From: a virus
Reading direction: 5' to 3' (one strand)
Virus record (IMG/VR): IMGVR_UViG_3300036861_000225
Location: 1-54,260 of that record
Length of the DNA: 54,260 nt
Positions 32,357-39,119 of the stretch are shown here, one piece after another. Within the stretch, counting starts at the first letter, position 1. Every line of letters begins with the position of its first letter. Both the position numbers and the translations under genes were made by a program. The notes under the pieces were generated by a model, which saw only the letters and a list, made by a program, of their open reading frames with translations, did not search any database and was not told the origin of the DNA.

Positions 32357-32844
32357 GGATTCGGCGCAGCGGTACGCCTCTGCCGCGCGACTTCATCAAT
32401 CACCCTGCCGGCGAGGGCATCCTCGCGGAGTGCGACGTCGGCGTGCGTGGCAGGCGCGGGCTGCACGCGAAGCTCTTGGTGTTCAAGAACCGTACCGCGT
32501 TGCGGCAATTCTGGGTCGAAGCCCTTGGAAAGCATCACGACCTCGGACGAGGATGCTTCGGGGCCGTGAACGGCCTGTCACGCGAGATCGTGGACGCTCG
32601 CGGGCGTAGCATCATGCAAGTCGACCCGCGGTACTTCTGCCTCATCGGTCTCGTGCACGGGTTCCTGAGTATGGAGATCATCTGCCATGAAGCCGGGCAC
32701 GCGGGCTTCGCGTACGCAAAACGCCGACGCGGCAACCACTGGGTTGACGCTCTCACGCTCGACGAGGAAAATGTGTGCTACCCCGCCGGCAGGATCGCCG
32801 CGGCGATCAACCGATTCGTACACCGCAAAGGGCTGTACGAGTGA
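32353..32844 (+). CDS. HExxH-containing putative metallopeptidase-like protein, 163 aa
   Basis: GTG at 32353 overlaps the glycosyltransferase stop. IICHEAGHAGFAYAKR contains HEAGH (112-116), a canonical zincin HExxH, with a downstream acidic pair DEEN (138-140) and CYPAGRIAAAIN. The N-terminal part is basic. If active it would be a small zinc metalloprotease; it could also be a non-catalytic zincin-fold protein. No known family recognised with confidence. Confidence 0.65.
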   Translation: MRIRRSGTPLPRDFINHPAGEGILAECDVGVRGRRGLHAKLLVFKNRTALRQFWVEALGKHHDLGRGCFGAVNGLSREIVDARGRSIMQVDPRYFCLIGLVHGFLSMEIICHEAGHAGFAYAKRRRGNHWVDALTLDEENVCYPAGRIAAAINRFVHRKGLYE

Positions 32845-32858
32845 GCGGAGACCCGACC

Positions 32859-33053
32859 ATGAAGATGATGAAAAAGCCCCTGACCGCGATCGCGAAGAAG
32901 ATGCACGAGGGCGGCCTTCACGAGTCGCTGGGCGTGCCCAAGGGCAAGAAGATCCCGGCGGCCAAGGTTGCGGCCGCGGCCAAGAAGCCGGGCAAGGTGG
33001 GCAAACAGGCGCGGCTCGCCGAGACCTTCGCCAAGTACCGCAAGGGCGGCTAA
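32859..33053 (+). CDS. Lys-rich small protein, 64 aa; last gene of rightward block
   Basis: ATG at 32859 with GGAG. The product begins MKMMKKPLTAIAKKMHEGGL, followed by AKVAAAAKKPGKVGKQARLA; it is highly basic and resembles nucleic-acid condensing or virion-packaged peptides. Its stop (TAA 33051-33053) overlaps the stop of the convergent Rz gene, with no terminator hairpin between them. Confidence 0.65.
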   Translation: MKMMKKPLTAIAKKMHEGGLHESLGVPKGKKIPAAKVAAAAKKPGKVGKQARLAETFAKYRKGG

Positions 33054-33553
33054 GGCGCCGGCTCTCGTTCGGCCTTCACGAACTCCTGAAGGCCCGTCAC
33101 TTGGACTGAAGCCGCGTCAGCTCGGCTTGCCATCTCTTGAAGTTGGCCGCTGCACTCGCCGAGTTGTCGGCTGAGGGTGGCGATCGCATCAGCTGCTCGG
33201 GAGGCGTCGGCAGCCGTGGCGGCGGCACTGGATTGCACAGCGGCAAGCTGTGACCGCAGGCTGTCACCGTCAGCACGAGCACGCACAGCAACAACGCGAG
33301 CATGGTCCATTTGAACGGCGGTGTCATGGGCGATCTCTCCTGCGCGTACGGCGCTTCGTTGCTCAAGTCGTCGGTTCTCTTGCGACTGCTCCAGCGCCTG
33401 CGCGTTGAGCTCGGCGGTCTGTTTGTCCCACTTGGCCTGCACCTCGCTGCGGCCTTCCTTTACGCCGTGGTGGTGCACGCCGCCGATCGCTGCCGCAAGT
33501 AGACCAAGCATCGCCGTGATCGCGAGAAGCCGCAGGCCGAGTGCGCTGATCAT
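33050..33553 (-). CDS. Rz: Rz-like i-spanin
   Basis: 167 aa from ATG 33553. An N-terminal signal anchor (LLAITAMLGLLAAAIGG) is followed by a long periplasmic coiled coil rich in Ala, Arg, Gln and Glu (QTAELNAQALEQSQENRRLE). A second reading frame within it encodes the partner lipoprotein. The i-spanin spans the periplasm and fuses inner and outer membranes at the end of lysis. It is on the strand opposite to the endolysin and convergent with it. Confidence 0.85.
   Translation of the reverse strand: MISALGLRLLAITAMLGLLAAAIGGVHHHGVKEGRSEVQAKWDKQTAELNAQALEQSQENRRLEQRSAVRAGEIAHDTAVQMDHARVVAVRARADGDSLRSQLAAVQSSAAATAADASRAADAIATLSRQLGECSGQLQEMASRADAASVQVTGLQEFVKAEREPAP
33097..33327 (-). CDS. Rz1: Rz1-like o-spanin lipoprotein, nested in Rz
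   Basis: 76 aa from ATG 33327, preceded by AGGAG; a longer start at 33366 is possible. MTPPFKWTMLALLLCVLVLT then VTAC-G is a lipoprotein signal with Cys at the lipobox; the mature part is proline-rich (NPVPPPRLPTPPE), as in Rz1. It is fully embedded in the Rz frame. The outer-membrane lipoprotein pairs with the i-spanin for outer-membrane disruption. Confidence 0.85.
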   Translation of the reverse strand: MTPPFKWTMLALLLCVLVLTVTACGHSLPLCNPVPPPRLPTPPEQLMRSPPSADNSASAAANFKRWQAELTRLQSK

Positions 33554-34068
33554 GCCCGCCGAGCCTCGATACGAAAGTCACGGTGCTTCTTGCCGATGGC
33601 GTGCCACTGGGTTTCGGCTTCGCGGATCTCGGTGAAGCCGTTCGCCTTGAGCAGCGGCCGAAGGGTCTTCGGAGTCCAGCCCCAACGATGACACATGAAC
33701 GGGTCTTGGTAGCCCGGGTCACCGTACAGGCCGAACATCGCGAGACTATCAAGATTCTTTACGTCTTCGGTCTCAATGAAGCGCACGAGGTTCTTCGCGC
33801 ATTTCTTCACGTCGGGCATTTCGAGCACGAGCAGGCCGCCGGGCTTGAGCAGTCGACGCCACTCGGTAAGAGCTTGCGGAGCTTCCCACTTGTAGAAGTG
33901 CTCGAACAGGTGAATCGCCATCACCTCGTCGGCGCAGCCGTCCGGTAAGGGGATTTCGGTCGCCTTGGCAAAGATCTCGGGATCGCGGGGCGCCTTCGGC
34001 GAGCGCACCACATCGACGTTCGTCCACCCGTCGAGGACGTGGCGGCCGCATCCAACATTGATCTTCAC
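33550..34068 (-). CDS. SAM-dependent methyltransferase (class I, methyltransf_11-like)
   Basis: 172 aa from GTG 34068, which overlaps the upstream stop. INVGCGRHVLDGWTNVDV is the SAM-binding motif I/II region; PLPDGCADEVMAIHLFEHF and WRRLLKPGGLLVLEMPDV are motifs IV-VI. The substrate cannot be read from sequence. Grouped with glycosyltransferases, it may methylate a sugar or glycan (inference). Confidence 0.82.
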   Translation of the reverse strand: MKINVGCGRHVLDGWTNVDVVRSPKAPRDPEIFAKATEIPLPDGCADEVMAIHLFEHFYKWEAPQALTEWRRLLKPGGLLVLEMPDVKKCAKNLVRFIETEDVKNLDSLAMFGLYGDPGYQDPFMCHRWGWTPKTLRPLLKANGFTEIREAETQWHAIGKKHRDFRIEARRA

Positions 34069-34190
34069 AGTTTGCCTCTCCCTGCACGAATGCCACCGAC
34101 GACGCATGCGGCAAACCCCACCAGCACCATCGCAACGACCAGCCATAGGAGCGTGGCAAGCCCCCAACCCATTGCGGCTTTGACGCCCAT
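34065..34190 (-). CDS. Single-pass membrane microprotein, 41 aa
   Basis: ATG at 34190 overlaps the stop of the glycosyltransferase (TGATG) and its own stop overlaps the methyltransferase GTG. WGLATLLWLVVAMVLVGFAA forms one transmembrane helix with a basic C-terminus. Tight coupling on both sides supports it. Confidence 0.6.
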   Translation of the reverse strand: MGVKAAMGWGLATLLWLVVAMVLVGFAACVVGGIRAGRGKL

Positions 34191-34969
34191 CAACTCACAC
34201 ATTTGAGCACCATCTTCCATGCTTCGGCGGCCTCGTTCGGCCGCCAGTTGAAGAACATGCACCGCCACAGCAGCTCAAGCCGATTTTGCGGGGTGTAGGG
34301 CTTGCCGTCCAGCCATGTTGCCGCGCCGTCGCTCGACTCGAACGGAACCCCAGCTACGCAAGCATCGAGCGCCACGTTCGAGTGCCGGCACACGACAAGC
34401 GACGCACCCTTGAGCACATGCTCGATCGGCGAGCTCGCGTCGATCAGCGAGCACGGGATCGTAGGGTACGAGCGCCCGGGCTTCGGCCGAAAGATGATCT
34501 GATGCTTCGGGAACCGCCGCTTGAGCTTGCCGAGCGCCACGAGTTCCCAATGCGGGTTGTCGGTGATGGCGCGCGTCTTCGGGCCCATACCCGCGAGGAT
34601 GATCGGCCCCTTGGGGTCGTAGTCGTTGCGCAGCGGCAAGTGGAGCTTGTCCCATCGCGAGCTGTCGCGCGGTGCGCGATCAAGCAACTTCTGGGGGTGC
34701 CAGTCGTTGACCGAGAACCGCATGCCGCCGATGAAATCCTTCGTCGCAAAGTAGCCCATATCCCAGAGCACCGACGTGCCGCCGCGCGCCCGGTGCGCTT
34801 CGACTATCTTCATGCGCTCGGGGTCGCCGACACCATAGGTCATCAGCACCGCGGCGCGGCCGGTTGGCTTGTCGACAGCAGCGTGCGGCACTGGCGCCGC
34901 GGCGGCGAGCGCGCGGAGCATGCGCTCGCCCTTGTGGTGCATGTTGGACTGGATCAGGATCTCGATCAC
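34190..34969 (-). CDS. Glycosyltransferase-like protein (capsule/LPS type), 259 aa
   Basis: GTG at 34969 overlaps the stop of the upstream gene (GTGA). Begins MIEILIQSNMHHKGERMLRA; GPIILAGMGPKTRAITDN, KHQIIFRPKPGRSYPTIP and SLVVCRHSNVALDACVAGVP are like the nucleotide-sugar binding half of GT-B capsular polysaccharide transferases. One of four related proteins in this cluster. Confidence 0.68.
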   Translation of the reverse strand: MIEILIQSNMHHKGERMLRALAAAAPVPHAAVDKPTGRAAVLMTYGVGDPERMKIVEAHRARGGTSVLWDMGYFATKDFIGGMRFSVNDWHPQKLLDRAPRDSSRWDKLHLPLRNDYDPKGPIILAGMGPKTRAITDNPHWELVALGKLKRRFPKHQIIFRPKPGRSYPTIPCSLIDASSPIEHVLKGASLVVCRHSNVALDACVAGVPFESSDGAATWLDGKPYTPQNRLELLWRCMFFNWRPNEAAEAWKMVLKCVS

Positions 34970-35808
34970 AGCCCCTCCAACCATTCGCGGTAGTTCGCCG
35001 CCACGCTCGCCAACGTGAATGGCGCGGCGCGCATCTCGGTCGACACGTGATGCCGCACCGAGGCGTCGGCGAGCGTATCGAACGCATCGTGGAGTTCGGC
35101 CTTCGTGTCGGCCCAGGTCGCGGCCGAGTTGTCGGTCTCCAGATACCCGGCCTCGCGGTTGCAGACGATCGGCGTGCCTGAGCCCTGCGCATTCGCCAAC
35201 TTGACGTTGGACTTCCAATGCTTCGGGGCGTAGCCGTCCGCCTCGCGAAGAGCAACCACGATGTCGAGATCGGCGAGCGTCGCCGGCTTCGTGACGAAGC
35301 GCCAGCCGCGGCGCGTGCACTCAGCTTCAAGGATCTCCTGCCACTTGCCCAGGTACTGCACGCCACCCTCATAGCCCACGGTCTCGACGACGCGGCGCAC
35401 GGGGTTGATTGGCTGACCCGGGCGCGCGTGGTGCGGCAGCGTGAGCACCGGGGCCTTGAACCCGGTCTCACGGATGTCTTCGACCATTGCGCGCGTCGCG
35501 GCGACGAGCGCATGCGGCTTCAGCAGCTCGATCTGGCTCTTGAGCCAGCGCAGGCACGCGCCACGGTCCCACAGATTGCCGTGAGGCTGCGGCCACGCAT
35601 CCACGATGTCCCACACGATCGGGATGCGCTGCGCGCGCATGGCCTCAACGGTGCGGGAATCGATGCGCTTGACGATGACCCCAAGGTCCATGTGCTTCGC
35701 GGGGCGTGCGTGCGGGATGGTGGTCGCGCCGATCGCGGTGCCAAGTTGCTCGCCGCGGATCTTCCAACTGCCGGACTTGCCGTTGCCGGTGATGAGGATG
35801 CGTTTCAA
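34966..35808 (-). CDS. Glycosyltransferase, GT4-like, 280 aa
   Basis: Begins MKRILITGNGKSGSWKIRGE. IPIVWDIVDAWPQPHGN and HALVAATRAMVEDIRETGFK resemble the N-terminal GT-B domain; KSNVKLANAQGSGTPIVCNR matches the donor-binding loop preceding the conserved glycine/proline turn of GT4 enzymes. Overlaps its neighbours by 4 nt on both sides. Predicted to transfer a sugar from a nucleotide donor; acceptor unknown. Confidence 0.72.
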   Translation of the reverse strand: MKRILITGNGKSGSWKIRGEQLGTAIGATTIPHARPAKHMDLGVIVKRIDSRTVEAMRAQRIPIVWDIVDAWPQPHGNLWDRGACLRWLKSQIELLKPHALVAATRAMVEDIRETGFKAPVLTLPHHARPGQPINPVRRVVETVGYEGGVQYLGKWQEILEAECTRRGWRFVTKPATLADLDIVVALREADGYAPKHWKSNVKLANAQGSGTPIVCNREAGYLETDNSAATWADTKAELHDAFDTLADASVRHHVSTEMRAAPFTLASVAANYREWLEGL

Positions 35809-36035
35809 TCGATCACCTTCATCTCAGTGATGAAATAGGCTTTGCCGTCCTTTGAGCCGAAGGCTTCCAGCAGGGCGCCGGAACGATACATCGGCGCCTC
35901 CCACTTCATCGCACCGCCGGAGGCTTCGCACGCAGCCCTCGCCGACTCCAGTCGGGCGAACAGACCGAGAGCCGCGTACCCGTTCGAGCAAATTTGCCCG
36001 TCGTCCCATGTCGCTTCTGCTCGGTAGATGATCAT
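35805..36035 (-). CDS. Hypothetical protein, 76 aa
   Basis: ATG at 36035 has GGGAG 8 nt upstream, preferred over the upstream ATG at 36050. MIIYRAEATWDDGQICSNGY begins a small alpha/beta protein ending in YFITEMKVID. No family recognised. Coupled to the GT4-like gene by ATGA. Confidence 0.65.
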   Translation of the reverse strand: MIIYRAEATWDDGQICSNGYAALGLFARLESARAACEASGGAMKWEAPMYRSGALLEAFGSKDGKAYFITEMKVID

Positions 36036-36039
36036 CGCT

Positions 36040-36135
36040 TCACTCCCCATCCAAGTACCTCACTGCGCGCGAGGAACACTTGCCCGTCGATTGCGGCCGA
36101 CGGAACTTGCGCTCGAATTGCTCGTGAGGGGTCAT
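36040..36135 (-). CDS. Microprotein, 31 aa
   Basis: ATG at 36135 overlaps the stop of the upstream gene (ATGA). MTPHEQFERKFRRPQSTGKC is basic and hydrophilic. It lies 4 nt before the ATG of the 76-aa gene and could serve mainly for translational coupling. Weak case; too short for confident assignment. Confidence 0.4.
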   Translation of the reverse strand: MTPHEQFERKFRRPQSTGKCSSRAVRYLDGE

Positions 36136-36893
36136 GCCAGTAGCCTCCTAAATGCTTCGCCGCTCTCGACTTCGGACATGCTCCACTGAGCCCACGCCAA
36201 GCGCCGGAACATCGCGAGCCGCATGTCGTCGCGGCGGAGCGGCCCCTTCTTGAACTCACCTAGCGAATGGCACGCCAGCGCGCCGATCCACGATTGCATG
36301 CCGTAGAACACAGGCACGCCCATCATCAAAGCCTTGATCGCGGCGCCCGAGCTCCACGTCGCAACGCTCGATGCGCGCGCCAAGTCCTCTTCCAGCGTCG
36401 GGCCGTCCTTGTTCGTGCCGGGGTGCCGACGGATGCGCCCCTTGGTCGTGCTCACCGCGAGATTGAGCCAGCCGTCCGGTGCGCGCAGGCCGGGCTCGCC
36501 GATGCCGCGCTGCGCGAGGATGACGCATTCGCCGCCGGGCTTGCGCCACGGCGCGAGATTCACGCCCCACGAGTCCCAGCGCTCGGGGCCGCCATTCGGC
36601 CAACGGCCGGCGCCGTTGTGGTGGTTGTGCGCGATCGCGAACGACTGCTCGCCACGCCACTCCTTGCCCAGATAGCCGTTCTCCACGACGAGCACCTTCG
36701 CCTTCGCGGCCTCGAACTCGCGAGCGCGGGAGTGGCCTTCGCCCATGCGGTTCCACGTAACTATGAGGTCTTTAGAACTGGGATTCGCTACCATCCGGTC
36801 TGTGGGCGTGTAGCCAACGGCGCGCAGCCCCGCCATGAAGGCCTCGCGGCGGTAATGCAGGCCCGACCGGAACAGGACGACAGCGCGGCTCAC
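36132..36893 (-). CDS. Glycosyltransferase-like protein, 253 aa
   Basis: Begins MSRAVVLFRSGLHYRREAFM. AKVLVVENGYLGKEWRGEQS, GGECVILAQRGIGEPGLRAP and SVATWSSGAAIKALMMGVPV are shared in style with capsular polysaccharide or Kdo-type GT-B transferases. It sits between the HNH gene and the smaller proteins of the cluster. Assignment at fold level only. Confidence 0.6.
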   Translation of the reverse strand: MSRAVVLFRSGLHYRREAFMAGLRAVGYTPTDRMVANPSSKDLIVTWNRMGEGHSRAREFEAAKAKVLVVENGYLGKEWRGEQSFAIAHNHHNGAGRWPNGGPERWDSWGVNLAPWRKPGGECVILAQRGIGEPGLRAPDGWLNLAVSTTKGRIRRHPGTNKDGPTLEEDLARASSVATWSSGAAIKALMMGVPVFYGMQSWIGALACHSLGEFKKGPLRRDDMRLAMFRRLAWAQWSMSEVESGEAFRRLLA

Positions 36894-37396
36894 AAAAGCC
36901 CCAAGGATTTGTTTGTGCGTGCGAAGGGGCCGTAAAGCCGACGTGCCGCAGAGTCATAAGCCCGTGCGGCTTTCTTGGGGTCGGCAAACACGCCCAGATG
37001 CACGGAGCTGCCCACTTGAGCGCGCCACCCATTGCGAAACTTGCTCACGCCTTTGAAGCCGCTCGTGTTCCGCGACAGGAGCCCGCGGTTCGTTAGATTT
37101 TGGGATTGGTTGGCTTCTCGGAGATTCGCGCGGTGATTTGCCTCACTGCTACCGTTTTTGTGATCGGTGTTGGTCGGCCACGTACCATGCAAATAGAATA
37201 GTGCGAGCCGGTGTGCGTAGTAGAGAACCCCATCGATGCGGATTCGAGCGTACGTCTTGCCACTGTGCCGCTTGCTCATGCACCCAGCGGTCGATCCCGC
37301 GGGGCGTTGGGGGCTTGCCGAAACGCGCCATGTGAAAACGCCGGTCTTGGGGTCATATCGGAGTACTTCACGCAAACGTGCAAACGTCAGTTTCAC
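36890..37396 (-). CDS. HNH-AP2 homing endonuclease, copy 4
   Basis: 168 aa from GTG 37396 (GTGA overlap with the upstream gene). LREVLRYDPKTGVFTWRV, YYAHRLALFYLHGTWPTNTD, HKNGSSEANHRANLR and SGFKGVSKFRNGWRAQVGSS identify the family. It is the only copy on the minus strand and is fused into the operon by 4-nt overlaps on both sides, unlike copy 1, which has its own promoter. The DNA is less GC-rich than its neighbours. Confidence 0.87.
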   Translation of the reverse strand: MKLTFARLREVLRYDPKTGVFTWRVSASPQRPAGSTAGCMSKRHSGKTYARIRIDGVLYYAHRLALFYLHGTWPTNTDHKNGSSEANHRANLREANQSQNLTNRGLLSRNTSGFKGVSKFRNGWRAQVGSSVHLGVFADPKKAARAYDSAARRLYGPFARTNKSLGLL

Positions 37397-38001
37397 CCGA
37401 GTTCCTTCTCGATCGTCGACATCGGGAACCACTCCAGCGCGGACCCTGGCGTGCAGTTGAGTACTTCGCATTTGTGCTCTACGAGATCTTCCGCGAGTTT
37501 CTTGCCTTTGTGCCGCCACTCTTCAAACAATTGCGCCTGTACCAGCGGCTTCTCGTGGTCGCCGTGCCGGTGCTTCTCGCCGTTCGGCCCGAGCTTCATG
37601 TCCATGCCCAGCAGCAGGATACGCCGCGCGCTCCACAGAAACGCGAGATTGATCGCCTGAAAGCCTGAATTTCCATTGAGGTGCACCACGTTCAGGCCCA
37701 GCCCTTCGCGATTGCCGCCGCGCTGGCGGTTGAGCTGGAATCGCTCGGCCGCGCTGCCGTCTTGGGTCCACCGTTGCGACTTCGGGCACTGTGCCCTGAT
37801 GCGCGCGTGATGCACCTTCCAGAAGAGGTAGTCTCCCGCGTACACCACGTCCGCCCACGGCGCATACACGTACGCGGTGTTGACCGCGATCGTCTTGATC
37901 GGCCTATGGCACGACACCACAGCGTCGAGCTGCGCGTCGCTCAAGCTCGGGCCGGCGCAGATGACGACTGCGGTATGCGCGGACCAGTCAGGTGTTTTCA
38001 T
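37393..38001 (-). CDS. Glycan-related protein, MAF/DUF115-like Rossmann fold, 202 aa
   Basis: ATG at 38001 overlaps the stop of the membrane microprotein (ATGA). HTAVVICAGPSLSDAQLDAV, KTIAVNTAYVYAPWADVVYA and RRILLLGMDMKLGPNGE are typical of the MAF/DUF115 family of sialyl- or pseudaminic-acid transferases and relatives. Predicted to act in glycan modification with its neighbours. Confidence 0.65.
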   Translation of the reverse strand: MKTPDWSAHTAVVICAGPSLSDAQLDAVVSCHRPIKTIAVNTAYVYAPWADVVYAGDYLFWKVHHARIRAQCPKSQRWTQDGSAAERFQLNRQRGGNREGLGLNVVHLNGNSGFQAINLAFLWSARRILLLGMDMKLGPNGEKHRHGDHEKPLVQAQLFEEWRHKGKKLAEDLVEHKCEVLNCTPGSALEWFPMSTIEKELG

Positions 38002-38135
38002 CGGAGAGACAAGAGAGACAAGAGAGCGCACAGGATGGCGATGATCCCGCCGACGCGCGTGCGGGCAGTGAGAAGCCCGACGAACGAAAGCATGAACGCC
38101 ACGAATCCCAAGGCTTCGCGAAACGGTCCGTTCAT
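37998..38135 (-). CDS. Membrane microprotein, 45 aa
   Basis: ATG at 38135 overlaps the upstream stop. Two hydrophobic stretches (ALGFVAFMLSFVGLLTA; VGGIIAILCALLSLLSL) predict a small two-span inner-membrane protein. The stop overlaps the next ATG. Confidence 0.6.
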   Translation of the reverse strand: MNGPFREALGFVAFMLSFVGLLTARTRVGGIIAILCALLSLLSLR

Positions 38136-38425
38136 AACATTTCCGGGTCGCGTTCGCCGATGACTTTCAGCAGATGCGCGTTTTCGGTGCCAGTCACTCG
38201 GTAGAGTGTCAGCCCGCGGTATTGCCCATGCTGCAACACTTCAAACGTGGTGCCCTGGCTACAGCCGGCCATCAGCTCCAAGAACTTCGCATGGCCGATG
38301 AGCAGCCCCGTTGCGCGCAGCGGTTGAAGCCGCCGATCCGTGAAATCGCGCGGGTGAGGCGCGAGCGCACCGTAGCTTTCCAGCACCGCGCGCTGTTGCT
38401 CGATCTCAAGGTCGATGACGTTCAC
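38132..38425 (-). CDS. Hypothetical protein, 97 aa
   Basis: Begins MNVIDLEIEQQRAVLESYGA; contains LEIEQQRAVLESYG and a C-terminal YRGLTLYRVTGTENAHLLKV. No family recognised. Overlaps its neighbours by 4 nt on both sides within the long leftward operon. Confidence 0.65.
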   Translation of the reverse strand: MNVIDLEIEQQRAVLESYGALAPHPRDFTDRRLQPLRATGLLIGHAKFLELMAGCSQGTTFEVLQHGQYRGLTLYRVTGTENAHLLKVIGERDPEML

Positions 38426-38643
38426 GCCAAGTCCTCCAACACTTCACCATCCCATTCATACACGATCGCGTCAGGGCCATCGCCCATGCGCGCGCTCAAC
38501 GTCCCTTCACTCACGCCCGTCGGCCAGAGCGCGCCGAGAGCCGGAATCCCGTGGTCGCGTAGACACTTGAGAACGAAGATGCCGCGGTGCACGTCCTGGC
38601 CGAGATCCGCGAGCCGCGTCTTGCTGATGGTGACGGTGATCAT
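38422..38643 (-). CDS. Hypothetical protein, 73 aa
   Basis: Begins MITVTISKTRLADLGQDVHR; the C-terminus is acidic (YEWDGEVLEDLA). No family recognised. Coupled by ATGA overlaps to the MazZ-like gene upstream and the 97-aa gene downstream. Confidence 0.65.
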   Translation of the reverse strand: MITVTISKTRLADLGQDVHRGIFVLKCLRDHGIPALGALWPTGVSEGTLSARMGDGPDAIVYEWDGEVLEDLA

Positions 38644-39119
38644 TCGGGGACTGTAGCATTTGCTTCGCGCTCGCGCAACTCAAGTTCGAGTGCCGCGAGC
38701 AGGTTCCAGATCATTTGCGCACGGTGAAGGCAACCGGTCTGGGCGTCGACCCGTTCGCCTGTGCCGAACGAAAGCGCGTGTCGGCCGAAAGCATCCATGT
38801 ACCTCTCTTCGCCGTTCGGCACGGATGCCCACCCGTTAGGTGTGTACTTGGCCGCACCGACGGTCGTGACCTTGGCCACCTCGTCGATCGCGCGCGCGAA
38901 CCCGGCAATGCACAACCATACCCGGGTCTTTCCTGCGTCGAGTTTCGCGCCGGGCGTGTGCGCGTCGACTCCGTTAGGGTCGGCTTCGGCGAGCAGCGTG
39001 CGCGCCGGTCGGCAGGCCCGCTCATACCCATCTTTGTTCAGGCTCGGCGACCAGACAACCTCCACGTCGCCCACGACCGGGCACGGTTCGCCATCAGGCC
39101 AAGGAACCCAATCACTCAT
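38640..39119 (-). CDS. dATP/dGTP diphosphohydrolase-like protein (DUF5664/MazZ type)
   Basis: 159 aa. PGAKLDAGKTRVWLCIAGFA, VTTVGAAKYTPNGWASV, RYMDAFGRHALSFGTGERVD and TGCLHRAQMIWNLLAALEL form the DUF5664 domain (residues about 55-150), an all-alpha MazG-like fold. Members related to MazZ hydrolyse dATP/dGTP and supply nucleotides for 2-aminoadenine DNA. No PurZ gene is visible in this window, so a general dNTP-pool role is the safer reading. Confidence 0.75.
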   Translation of the reverse strand: MSDWVPWPDGEPCPVVGDVEVVWSPSLNKDGYERACRPARTLLAEADPNGVDAHTPGAKLDAGKTRVWLCIAGFARAIDEVAKVTTVGAAKYTPNGWASVPNGEERYMDAFGRHALSFGTGERVDAQTGCLHRAQMIWNLLAALELELREREANATVPE

